DNA from: Alteromonadaceae bacterium
GTDB taxonomy: Bacteria > Pseudomonadota > Gammaproteobacteria > Pseudomonadales > Cellvibrionaceae
DNA length: 64,000 bases
Direction: 5' to 3'
Assembly (NCBI GenBank): GCA_002746115.1
Contig: NVXL01000001.1
Coordinates: forward strand, 7,957-71,956
Numbering within the stretch: position 1 is the first letter of the stretch; each line of letters opens with the position of its first letter. Position numbers and translations under genes: made by a program. A model generated the notes under the pieces. The model worked only from the letters and a program-made list of their open reading frames with translations. It did not search any database and had not been told where the DNA came from. Below are positions 25,601-33,635 of this stretch, in pieces.

Positions 25601-28453
25601 ATGATTTCCGTGGCAGCTAGATTAATGCTCTTTTGGAGTGTAATGCTAATAGGGCAATATCTATTAGCCTCCGAACCCTCTTCTGTCCATTATGTGACAG
25701 CTCACCAAGGCTCAGAGGATATATCCTCCCGGGTTCAAGTCTTCACGGATATACATAATCTAGCTGATTTAGACGCTATTGTCGCAGGTGAATATGACCA
25801 GCGTTTTGGGGCTGTGTCTGGTGATTTCTATCGCTCTCGTGAACGTCAGGCGCGACACTGGTTTAAGGTAGCCCTTAAAGCACGAAGCGCGATCGATAGC
25901 GGAGAGTATGTTCTGCATGTTGATTCTCACCCCTCAAGAATTCCGCACCTTGGCCTAGCTTTAGTGTCGTTAGGGAGCGTTAAACAAGTGTTTGAAACAG
26001 GAAGCCATCTTCCTTTTGACTCAAGGGATATTGATGAGAGTAAACCCTACGCCTTTCGCTTGCAGTTGAATGCAGAACAGCCCCTAGAAATAGTTGGCTG
26101 GATTGACGCTAAAGCAATGCCGGGAGCAGTATTGTTACCATTAAAAGTGCATTCTGTGCAGAATTTCAATGCAGTAAAACATCAGAGTGATTTGTTGCAA
26201 ACGGCATTCTATGCAGCTCTTGCCGTACTCTTGCTTTACAATTTGTTTTTGTATATTTCGCTACGACAAAAGCTATACGCATTTTATGTGATTTTTTTAA
26301 CGACTTCTATCGGTGTGTGTATGGCCATCGATGGGAGTATTTACCATGTGTTCCCTAATTACCCAGCGGGGGTTTCGTTGGGTAAAAGTATGGGCGTGGT
26401 GCTTGCGATATTGGCTTACACTGCATTTTTATTTTATTCCCTAGATAAGTTTCAATATTACCCTCGTTACCGGTTTTACTATTTAATTGCCTTTGTTTTG
26501 GGTGGAATATTACTCCTGTCGTTGCCGTTAGTAGATACTTATTATCAAGTTGTTGGCTCACGAGTCTATGCCGTTACGCTGTTAATACTAAACGCGGGAG
26601 TTATTCTTCACGGCGTTATACGAAAAGTTTACGGGGCAGTAAGCTTGTTGTTTGCTGACGTTGCGTTCGTGCTTGGCGGATCTGTTTATATGTTAACAGT
26701 CAGTGGTTTTTTTCCTCCAAGCGCGTGGAGTATGTGGAGTTTGCATATCGGGTTTCTTTGTGAAACGCTCTTGCTTTCACTTGTGCTAGCGAACCTTACC
26801 CGACGGGTACAAAACGAAAACATTACTAATCTTGAGAAATATAGGGTCTTATATAACAATGCAATCGAAGGGCTTTTTCAGTATTCATTCGTTGATGGCA
26901 GCGTTACCTGTAATCGCTCGATGGCTGAATTATTTGGTTATACCGATGTTGATGTTTTTTTACGTACAGAGAAAATCATAGAGCTAGTAAAGGGAGCCGT
27001 TGACCATGAGATGAATACAAGGTTAATGCGCGAAGGTTTTGTGAGTGATTATGAATTAACGCTAAAAATAAAGCCCCCCGAAGGCTCAAAAACGGCAGCT
27101 CGTAAGCGCTGTTCTATCTCTATGAACCTCACTCGCAATAACACCTCAGGGGGTGCCAAGCATGTTGAAGGTTCGATTGTCGATATTACTCAGCGGTATT
27201 TTATGGCTGAGGTTCAGAGGCGTACTCTGCGAGCTCAGAATGAGGCAATCGATAATTTAAAAAAGTCAGAACAATTAAAAAGTGATTTTCTATCAATGTT
27301 AAGTCATGAGTTACGTACCCCGATGACGGGTGTGTCAGGATACATTGAGTTGTTAATCGATGAGGACCTAACGGACGATCAAGAAGATGTTGTCGGTGGG
27401 GCTCGGCGCTGTACCAAAGAGATGATGCGTTTACTTGATCGAGTATTGGAGTTTGCGCAGTTACACGCGGGTGCGCGGCGTAGGGTGCATACGCCTTTTA
27501 GTTTGGCCGAGCTGCTTGAGCCTATTCGCATAGATATTGCCGAGCGTTGCCGTAGTAAACGCTTAGTATTTAATTGGCATATTGATGACGGCATCGCGAA
27601 AGCCTTGATGGGGGATAAAAATAAGATCGCTTATGTACTTAAAGACTTGCTTGATAACGCAGCAAAATTTACTAATGCAGGCTACGTGGCTTTAAGTGCC
27701 TTCCAACATGAGTCGGTTGATAAGGGGCGAGTGGATGAGCGAAGTGTTGACCGTGATAATGATGATTGTGATGAAGAGACAAAAAAAGGGGTTTGTGGGG
27801 TTACTTTTAGAATCGAAGACTCGGGTGATGGCATTGATGAGGAAATGCGGAGCCACTTATTTGATAGCTTTAATCTCGGTGACGCCTCGTTTAGCCGAAA
27901 ATTTGGTGGTATGGGATTGGGGCTAGCTATTTGCCGACAATATGTAGAATTGCTCGGTGGGAATTTAACCTACCGGCCTGGTTGTCGAGGTAAAGGCAGT
28001 TGCTTCGAATTCACGATTGATCTTGAACGTACGAGCGCTACGAGCTTAATTGAAGAGCATTTTATTGCAAGCTCCAGGGGTAAAAGTGCGAATATTTTGA
28101 TTGTCGAAGATAACTTAACTAATCAAATGATATTGGAAAGCTTGATCAAAAAAATTGGCCATCGCACCACCACAGCAGAAAATGGTAGCGTTGCTTTGGA
28201 AAAATTAGAAAAGGAACATTTCGACTTAATTCTTATGGATTGTCAAATGCCGGTTATGGACGGGTTTGAAGCGACCGAACGTATTCGGCAGTCAGAGTTA
28301 AAATTTAATCACCTTCCAATTATTGCAGTGACTGCAAACGTTATGGAAAACGATAAGGACCGTTGTTTTAGCGCAGGGATGAATGATTTTTTGCCGAAGC
28401 CAATATCTAAAGATATATTGTCACACGCAATTTCAAAATGGTTGGTCGCTTAA
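25601..28453 (+). CDS. 7TM-DISM hybrid sensor histidine kinase
   Basis: The protein has 950 aa. An N-terminal signal peptide precedes a periplasmic 7TMR-DISMED2-type beta-sandwich (about 30-190). Seven transmembrane helices (about 200-400), a PAS-like domain (about 420-530), a HisKA domain with the phospho-His in SMLSHELRTPMTG near 570, and a HATPase with N box LKDLLDNAAKFT and G boxes DSGDGID and GMGLGLAIC follow. The C-terminal receiver has its phospho-Asp in LILMDCQMPVMDG near 885. DISM domains bind sugars or other small molecules in known cases. No response regulator gene is adjacent. The ATG lacks a clear ribosome site and directly follows an inverted repeat. Confidence 0.93.
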   Translation: MISVAARLMLFWSVMLIGQYLLASEPSSVHYVTAHQGSEDISSRVQVFTDIHNLADLDAIVAGEYDQRFGAVSGDFYRSRERQARHWFKVALKARSAIDSGEYVLHVDSHPSRIPHLGLALVSLGSVKQVFETGSHLPFDSRDIDESKPYAFRLQLNAEQPLEIVGWIDAKAMPGAVLLPLKVHSVQNFNAVKHQSDLLQTAFYAALAVLLLYNLFLYISLRQKLYAFYVIFLTTSIGVCMAIDGSIYHVFPNYPAGVSLGKSMGVVLAILAYTAFLFYSLDKFQYYPRYRFYYLIAFVLGGILLLSLPLVDTYYQVVGSRVYAVTLLILNAGVILHGVIRKVYGAVSLLFADVAFVLGGSVYMLTVSGFFPPSAWSMWSLHIGFLCETLLLSLVLANLTRRVQNENITNLEKYRVLYNNAIEGLFQYSFVDGSVTCNRSMAELFGYTDVDVFLRTEKIIELVKGAVDHEMNTRLMREGFVSDYELTLKIKPPEGSKTAARKRCSISMNLTRNNTSGGAKHVEGSIVDITQRYFMAEVQRRTLRAQNEAIDNLKKSEQLKSDFLSMLSHELRTPMTGVSGYIELLIDEDLTDDQEDVVGGARRCTKEMMRLLDRVLEFAQLHAGARRRVHTPFSLAELLEPIRIDIAERCRSKRLVFNWHIDDGIAKALMGDKNKIAYVLKDLLDNAAKFTNAGYVALSAFQHESVDKGRVDERSVDRDNDDCDEETKKGVCGVTFRIEDSGDGIDEEMRSHLFDSFNLGDASFSRKFGGMGLGLAICRQYVELLGGNLTYRPGCRGKGSCFEFTIDLERTSATSLIEEHFIASSRGKSANILIVEDNLTNQMILESLIKKIGHRTTTAENGSVALEKLEKEHFDLILMDCQMPVMDGFEATERIRQSELKFNHLPIIAVTANVMENDKDRCFSAGMNDFLPKPISKDILSHAISKWLVA

Positions 28454-28484
28454 AACCCCATTAACTGCTTGGTCTCGTTGTAGC

Positions 28485-30302
28485 TTATATCCAATCTAAG
28501 GGGTTTTCCGAATGCGAAGGAATCACGCCTGGCTTGTCGATAAATAAGGTATGCCAAATGGCGAATTGCATTAAACACCATATTTCTCTTGAATAATTAC
28601 GCCCAGCTTTATGTTGAGCGAAGAGTGTGCGGATTCCTTTATCGATAAACCAATGTTGAATGGCTCTGTTGTTTAACAGCTTCTGTTCTAATTGTTTTAG
28701 AAACTCACCGCCTAACCATTCTTTTACTGGGACGTAAAATCCGCGCTTTGGCTGGGCTAAATGCGCTGCGGGCAGATATTTTTTAGCCCACTCACGTAAC
28801 AGCCACTTTCCACGCCCTTGCTGATACTTTACTTCCGGCGGCAAGCTTAGGCCAAACTCTATTAACCTGTGGTCAGAGAAGGGTACTCGGCCTTCTAGGC
28901 CGAAGGCCATCAACATGCGGTCCGTCTTGATAAACAGGTTGTCTGGCAAAGCTGATTTGATATCGACATATTGTCGACGCTGCATTAAGTCCAGCGATTT
29001 CGCTTGGCGCCACAAGTCTTTGTGATAATTCTTTGTTGGCGCTTGCCTTAGTGTTTGTGAAAAAACACTATTACTTGCTTTTGGGTGCCACTGGTTGCGT
29101 ACCCGAATATCTTGGCCGAGTACTTGGTGATAAAGCCATTTAGCCGGGTTTGGAGAGTAACGGCGATAACCTGCAAATGCCTCATCTCCGCCTTCGCCGG
29201 AAAAAACGACTTTAAGGTCACGCCCTGCGGTCTCTGCCAGCATGTGAGTGGGGAGACTGGCGTAATCACGCATTAAGTCATCGGCGGCCCATATGCTGTG
29301 AACAATGCGGTTGAATAGCATGTCTCGGTCGACACGTAAGGCTTGGTGCTCAGTGCCAAAATGTTTGGCCAACGCAGTGGCGGCGTCTAACTCATCCGCC
29401 ATCTTCGTGCCGGAAAACCCTAATGAATAGGTTTTTAGTGGGTGCGAGTATTGTTCAGATAATTTGGCGAGTAATATCGACGAGTCAATCCCACCGGAGA
29501 GGAACAAACCGACGGGGACGTCCGCACGCAAATGCTCTTGCATAACCTGTTCAAATAAAGGCTCGAAGGCTTCTTTCGCTTGAATTACCGTACATTGCTG
29601 CGTTTTAATAGCACTAATATCCCAGTAGGATTTAGTGCGAACTTCGGGAGATTCATCTAATAAATTAAGGGTTAAGTATTCACCCGGTAAAACCCGTTTA
29701 ATCTTTGCGAAAATCGTATCGCTGCCAGTGTGGTATTGGTGTTGAAGAAATTGCGCCATACCGCTGGGGTCAATTGGGTTTTCATCCTCAATGAGCGGTA
29801 ACAGTGCTTTTATTTCAGAGGCAAAAAACAACCCTTTGTGACTTTGATAATAAAATAAAGGCTTAATGCCGAGCCGGTCGCGGACGAGTATAAACTGGCT
29901 TGTTTGTTGATCATACAATGCAAAAGCATACATGCCATTGAGTTGCTGAAAGCCATCTACGCCTGCGGCCTGATAGGCTTGAAATATACCTTCGCAATCG
30001 GAATGGCTGAGGGCTTGTTGGCTTAACTGCGGATGGTCTTTGGCAATTTCAACATAGTTATATATTTCACCATTAGCGACCAAATGTAGATTGCCGTCGG
30101 CGCTGTTGAGTGGTTGTTTCCCACCTTCCAAGTCGATGATTGAAAGACGAACATGACCTAGTGCAACACTATGATTGCTCGTTTGATGTAATTGAAGAGC
30201 GCTTGAATCAGGTCCGCGGTGGGATAGTCGAGACAGTGCGGTTTGTAATGCGCTTTCGTTTGCCTGCGAATTGAAATAAACCCCGCCTAATATACCGCAC
30301 AT
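28485..30302 (-). CDS. glutamine-dependent asparagine synthetase-like amidotransferase
   Basis: The 605-aa protein has the N-terminal glutaminase nucleophile Cys2 (MCGILGGVYF), SHRGPDS, LVANGEIYNY and the C-terminal ATP-pyrophosphatase motif SGGIDSS near residue 270. These are the AsnB hallmarks. AsnB makes asparagine, but many AsnB-like proteins next to glycosyltransferases amidate sugar acids in surface glycans (the WbpS type). The operon partners here, a GT4 glycosyltransferase four bases upstream and a GNAT gene, favour a glycan role; this is inference. It ends 31 bp from the convergent kinase gene. Confidence 0.88.
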   Translation of the reverse strand: MCGILGGVYFNSQANESALQTALSRLSHRGPDSSALQLHQTSNHSVALGHVRLSIIDLEGGKQPLNSADGNLHLVANGEIYNYVEIAKDHPQLSQQALSHSDCEGIFQAYQAAGVDGFQQLNGMYAFALYDQQTSQFILVRDRLGIKPLFYYQSHKGLFFASEIKALLPLIEDENPIDPSGMAQFLQHQYHTGSDTIFAKIKRVLPGEYLTLNLLDESPEVRTKSYWDISAIKTQQCTVIQAKEAFEPLFEQVMQEHLRADVPVGLFLSGGIDSSILLAKLSEQYSHPLKTYSLGFSGTKMADELDAATALAKHFGTEHQALRVDRDMLFNRIVHSIWAADDLMRDYASLPTHMLAETAGRDLKVVFSGEGGDEAFAGYRRYSPNPAKWLYHQVLGQDIRVRNQWHPKASNSVFSQTLRQAPTKNYHKDLWRQAKSLDLMQRRQYVDIKSALPDNLFIKTDRMLMAFGLEGRVPFSDHRLIEFGLSLPPEVKYQQGRGKWLLREWAKKYLPAAHLAQPKRGFYVPVKEWLGGEFLKQLEQKLLNNRAIQHWFIDKGIRTLFAQHKAGRNYSREIWCLMQFAIWHTLFIDKPGVIPSHSENPLDWI

Positions 30303-30306
30303 AAGT

Positions 30307-31419
30307 CTACTCCTGCGTGTCTTGTATTTGTGGCGACAAAATCTTAAGGTAGGCTAGGGCGCTAGTTTTTGCGCGATATTCATCGACGGCCGAGCGTAAT
30401 ACGTCCGAGGGTAAGGGGTTGTTTAGCGTGTCATCCATGGCTTCGGTTAAACCATCGGCATCACCAACTGCGACAAGAGGTCCAAAGCGTCCTTCATCGA
30501 GCGTTTCGTTGGGGCCGCTCGGGCAGCGCATGGATACGGAGGCCGTTCCCACTGCGAGGGCTTCCGTTAGTGCGTTGGGTGAGCCTTCCCAGCGTGAGGA
30601 CAGGACAAATAAGTCTGCCGCTTTCACCCAGCACATGGGGTTATCTTGAAATCCTGGCAGTGCGACTTGCTCATTAAGGCCTAGGCGAGTAATTTGCGCC
30701 TCCAAATCTTGCCGTAAAGCGCCATCGCCCAAAATAATTAAACGACATGGGCGTCGCTCAAGAAGTTTGGCGAACGCGTTAATTAACGTGGCGAAGTCTT
30801 TTTGCTCACTTAAGCGGCCAACGCCAATGACGACGGGGCATGTTTTTTTATTTAACCAAGGGTGATCAAACGGAGCTTGCGCTTTGCTGTCAAAATCGTC
30901 TGTGATGACGGGGTTACGAATCACTGAGATTCTATCTTTGTCGAGCCCGGTAATTTTGTGCACATCGTCAGCCACGCCTTGGCTAACCGCTACCACCTGG
31001 TCAACCTTGGCGTAAATTCTACGCATCGGAGCGGTACGCCACCATGCGCTGATTCTAGAGCGGTGTGCAAGTGCGGTCGATAAGTTTGTTCCTAGTCGTA
31101 CCACGATACGTGTCTTGGCTCCGGCGAGGCTTTTTGCTATGACCGCCGCTCTGCCCGCTCGATCTTTCGCTACGAGCATGGCGTCCGGACGTGAGTCTTT
31201 AAAATAACGCATTAGCTCAGGGATAGCGGTTAAGGTATGACTGCTGCGCAGTTTAATAATGCTGACGTTGTCTGGGATATTGGCGAAGTGAGGGCCGCGT
31301 GCGCGGATCACTAATAGGTCAAGCTGCTCATACTGTTGAGCGAACTCGCGTACCAAGTTCATCACCATGCGTTCGACGCCACCTGCGCCTGAAAAAGAAA
31401 TTAGCACCGCAAGTTTCAT
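30307..31419 (-). CDS. GT4-family glycosyltransferase
   Basis: The 370-aa protein has the GT-B layout: an N-terminal acceptor domain beginning AVLISFSGAGGVERMVMNLV, and a donor domain with VIGVGRLSEQKDF near residue 195 and the nucleotide-sugar motif SSRWEGSPNALTEALAVGTASV near 275, which carries the conserved Glu. It resembles retaining glycosyltransferases that build capsule or lipopolysaccharide. Donor and acceptor are unknown. It lies between the GNAT gene and the AsnB-like gene in one minus-strand operon. Confidence 0.9.
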   Translation of the reverse strand: MKLAVLISFSGAGGVERMVMNLVREFAQQYEQLDLLVIRARGPHFANIPDNVSIIKLRSSHTLTAIPELMRYFKDSRPDAMLVAKDRAGRAAVIAKSLAGAKTRIVVRLGTNLSTALAHRSRISAWWRTAPMRRIYAKVDQVVAVSQGVADDVHKITGLDKDRISVIRNPVITDDFDSKAQAPFDHPWLNKKTCPVVIGVGRLSEQKDFATLINAFAKLLERRPCRLIILGDGALRQDLEAQITRLGLNEQVALPGFQDNPMCWVKAADLFVLSSRWEGSPNALTEALAVGTASVSMRCPSGPNETLDEGRFGPLVAVGDADGLTEAMDDTLNNPLPSDVLRSAVDEYRAKTSALAYLKILSPQIQDTQE

Positions 31420-31494
31420 AGCGATTTAAAGCCTGTAATTAATAAACGGCAAGGATAAACAGGCTCTGGCGCAAAATCAAACCCGTAAAGCTCC

Positions 31495-31989
31495 CTAGAG
31501 CTTTTTTTGCCAAAATAAGGCATTGCCTGTGTCTGGGTCGAGCGAAAAACCGTCAAAGCCGAATTTTTGATAAATTTTGCGAGCACGCTTGTTTCCCTCA
31601 AGGACTTCAAGCGTTATTTTACAGGCGTTCTGTTGGCGAGCGAAGCCTTCAATGCTTTGCAGTAACCTTTGAGATAAGCCTTTGTTGCGATGTTCGGGGA
31701 CTACAGCTAAGTCATGAATATTGATGACAACTTCGGCTGAAAAGGTTGAGAGTGCTTCTAAGCAGTTAGCGAAGCCTACCGGAGTATCCTCTTGATAGCA
31801 AAGGAAGCTAAAAGCATAGGGTTTGGACGCCAGTAGTTCGATACTGCGTTTGGTGAGCGATTTACTCAGAGCTTTTCCTCCGCCCATCTCGTCCTCAGAA
31901 TAAGCGATCAGCATTTGCTCCAGATGCTGGCGTTGAATACTTTGACTAAAATCTACTTGTTGTACGTAATAAGAGGCTTGGCTGGTCAT
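31495..31989 (-). CDS. GNAT-family N-acetyltransferase
   Basis: The 164-aa protein has the GNAT core: NIHDLAVVPEHRNKGLSQRLLQSIE near residue 95 holds the acetyl-CoA pyrophosphate-binding RNKG loop, followed by LEVLEGNKRARKIYQKFGF. The acetyl acceptor is unknown. In this operon it could modify a sugar precursor, an amino acid or a protein. The intergenic distance to the glycosyltransferase gene is 75 bp. The upstream side is the long chemotaxis control region. Confidence 0.88.
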   Translation of the reverse strand: MTSQASYYVQQVDFSQSIQRQHLEQMLIAYSEDEMGGGKALSKSLTKRSIELLASKPYAFSFLCYQEDTPVGFANCLEALSTFSAEVVINIHDLAVVPEHRNKGLSQRLLQSIEGFARQQNACKITLEVLEGNKRARKIYQKFGFDGFSLDPDTGNALFWQKKL

Positions 31990-32360
31990 GGGTCAGTATT
32001 TTCAGTGAAATTAAAGGTATTTTGGGCGTCACACAAGCATCTGTAAACTAGGGATTGATCAAATTATTCAAATCCTTGTGTTAAAAACTGGATGACTGCC
32101 GACAAGCGACTAGACTTGTAAACAAGATGAGATTGATTTAGACAAGTTCTGTTTAGACTCAATGGTTTTAAACTGCGGATACTTAGAGTTTTAGTTTTCC
32201 GGTGACAGTTTTAAAATTTAGGTTTTTGGTTGGTCGGGTTGTCCTTATCTTAGAGCGTAAAATTGTTCTGAGATAAGTTAACTTAGTATATAGGCAGCAG
32301 ATTCTTGCCGTTTTATAGGCATAATTCTAAACCCTCGAAGCCGGACTATTGGAGGTTGCG
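31990..32360. promoter_or_regulatory. 371-bp control region before cheY
   Basis: This region divides the GNAT operon from the chemotaxis operon. It holds a hairpin at 32244-32277 (CTTATCTTAGA and TCTGAGATAAG, 11-base arms with one G-U pair, 12-base loop). A candidate sigma70 promoter has TTGTTC at 32263-32268 and TATATA at 32287-32292, spacing 18. GCCGACAA at 32098-32105 resembles the -10 of flagellar sigma28, but no -35 is at the right distance. No gene was seen. Confidence 0.45.
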
Positions 32361-32747
32361 TTGGACAAAAACATGAAAATTTTGATTGTTGATGACTTTT
32401 CGACCATGCGTCGGATAATCAAGAATCTTTTAAGAGACTTGGGGTTTACCAATACGCACGAGGCTGATGACGGTTCTACCGCGATGCCTATGTTGCGAAG
32501 TGGTGATTTTGACTTTTTAGTAACGGATTGGAACATGCCTGGCATGTCCGGTATTGACCTCCTTAAAGAGGTGCGTGCCGATGGCAAGTTGGTGTCGCTT
32601 CCCGTGCTGATGGTGACCGCTGAAGCCAAGCGAGACCAAATTATTGAGGCAGCTCAAGCTGGTGTTAATGGTTATGTGGTCAAGCCTTTCACAGCACAGG
32701 TGCTTAAAGAAAAAATCGATAAAATATTTGAGCGTGTAGAAGGTTAA
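32361..32747 (+). CDS. cheY: chemotaxis response regulator CheY
   Basis: Phospho-CheY binds FliM in the flagellar switch and changes rotation. This single receiver domain (128 aa) has the acidic pair DD (11-12), the phospho-acceptor Asp56 in VTDWNMPG, the Thr in VTAEAK and the Lys in [14 protein letters not shown] at 32351-32355 sits five bases before a TTG at 32361 and 17 before the ATG at 32373. The TTG is therefore the likely start, giving a four-residue longer N terminus than the ATG. It is the first gene of the cheYZAB-motCD cluster. Confidence 0.95.
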   Translation: MDKNMKILIVDDFSTMRRIIKNLLRDLGFTNTHEADDGSTAMPMLRSGDFDFLVTDWNMPGMSGIDLLKEVRADGKLVSLPVLMVTAEAKRDQIIEAAQAGVNGYVVKPFTAQVLKEKIDKIFERVEG

Positions 32748-32772
32748 AATCATACTAATTTAAGGCCGCTTC

Positions 32773-33576
32773 ATGGATACCTCTGAACCTATTCACGACG
32801 ACGAAGAGTTTAATGCGCAGCTGCGGCAGTGCGCGAATCATCTAGCTGATAAGCTGCAAAATGGTCAGTTAGATGAGGCTACTGAGATAATTTATAGTCT
32901 AACTGACGCACGCAATACCCCAATTTTCAATTCGGTTGGCCAGCTGACTCGGGGCTTGCATGACGCTATCGTTAATTTCCACGTCGATGCTGACTTGAGT
33001 GCCGATCCGCCCGAAGTGAAAAGCTCGGAAATTCACGACGCTACCAATCGCTTGCAATGGGTTATTGAGATGACTCAGGGTGCTGCGGATAAAACCATGG
33101 ACAAGGTTGAAGCTGTTGCTCCAATAGCTATGAGCCTTGGGCAAGAGTCCATGCGCCTCAAGGAAGATTGGGAGCGACTTAAACGCCGTGAAATTACCAA
33201 AGAAGAATTCAAAACCCTCTATTCCCGGATTGATGAATTTCTTAATCAAATGGGTGAGGGGACTCAGATATTAAATGCTAGCTTACAAGATATAATCCTC
33301 GAACAGGGTTATCAAGACTTGACTGGCCAAGTATTGAATAAAGTAATTACACTAGTAACTGATGTTGAAAGAGAGTTGGTTAACCTCATGCGCATCGCCG
33401 GTCAAGTGGAGAAAATGACGGGCATTGCCAGCGGGGAAGCCGAGGGCGCGAAAGCTGTTGAGGCTCCCGCATTGAACTCTGAGGCCGAAGGGCCACAAAT
33501 CCACGCCGAAAAACGAAATGACGTGGTGAATGGGCAGGATGAGGTGGACGACCTTTTATCGAGCCTGGGGTTCTAG
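32773..33576 (+). CDS. cheZ: CheY-P phosphatase CheZ
   Basis: CheZ dephosphorylates CheY-P. The 267-aa protein is a long helical hairpin with the conserved segment IILEQGYQDLTGQVLNKV near residue 175, which holds the catalytic Gln and Asp region. A disordered linker and a C-terminal peptide DEVDDLLSSLGF follow. That peptide is the CheY-docking helix typical of CheZ. It is 25 bases after cheY and shares its transcript. Confidence 0.95.
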   Translation: MDTSEPIHDDEEFNAQLRQCANHLADKLQNGQLDEATEIIYSLTDARNTPIFNSVGQLTRGLHDAIVNFHVDADLSADPPEVKSSEIHDATNRLQWVIEMTQGAADKTMDKVEAVAPIAMSLGQESMRLKEDWERLKRREITKEEFKTLYSRIDEFLNQMGEGTQILNASLQDIILEQGYQDLTGQVLNKVITLVTDVERELVNLMRIAGQVEKMTGIASGEAEGAKAVEAPALNSEAEGPQIHAEKRNDVVNGQDEVDDLLSSLGF

Positions 33577-33635
33577 ATGTACAATTCTGCGCGACTTAAC
33601 AGGCTAAATATCGATATGTTTAGTAGGGGATGCGA

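Noticed and set aside
32082-32105. Flagellar sigma28 promoter before cheY (TAAA ... GCCGACAA)
   Set aside because: The spacing between the -35-like TAAA and the -10-like element is about three bases too short and the -10 has a mismatch, so it is not claimed.
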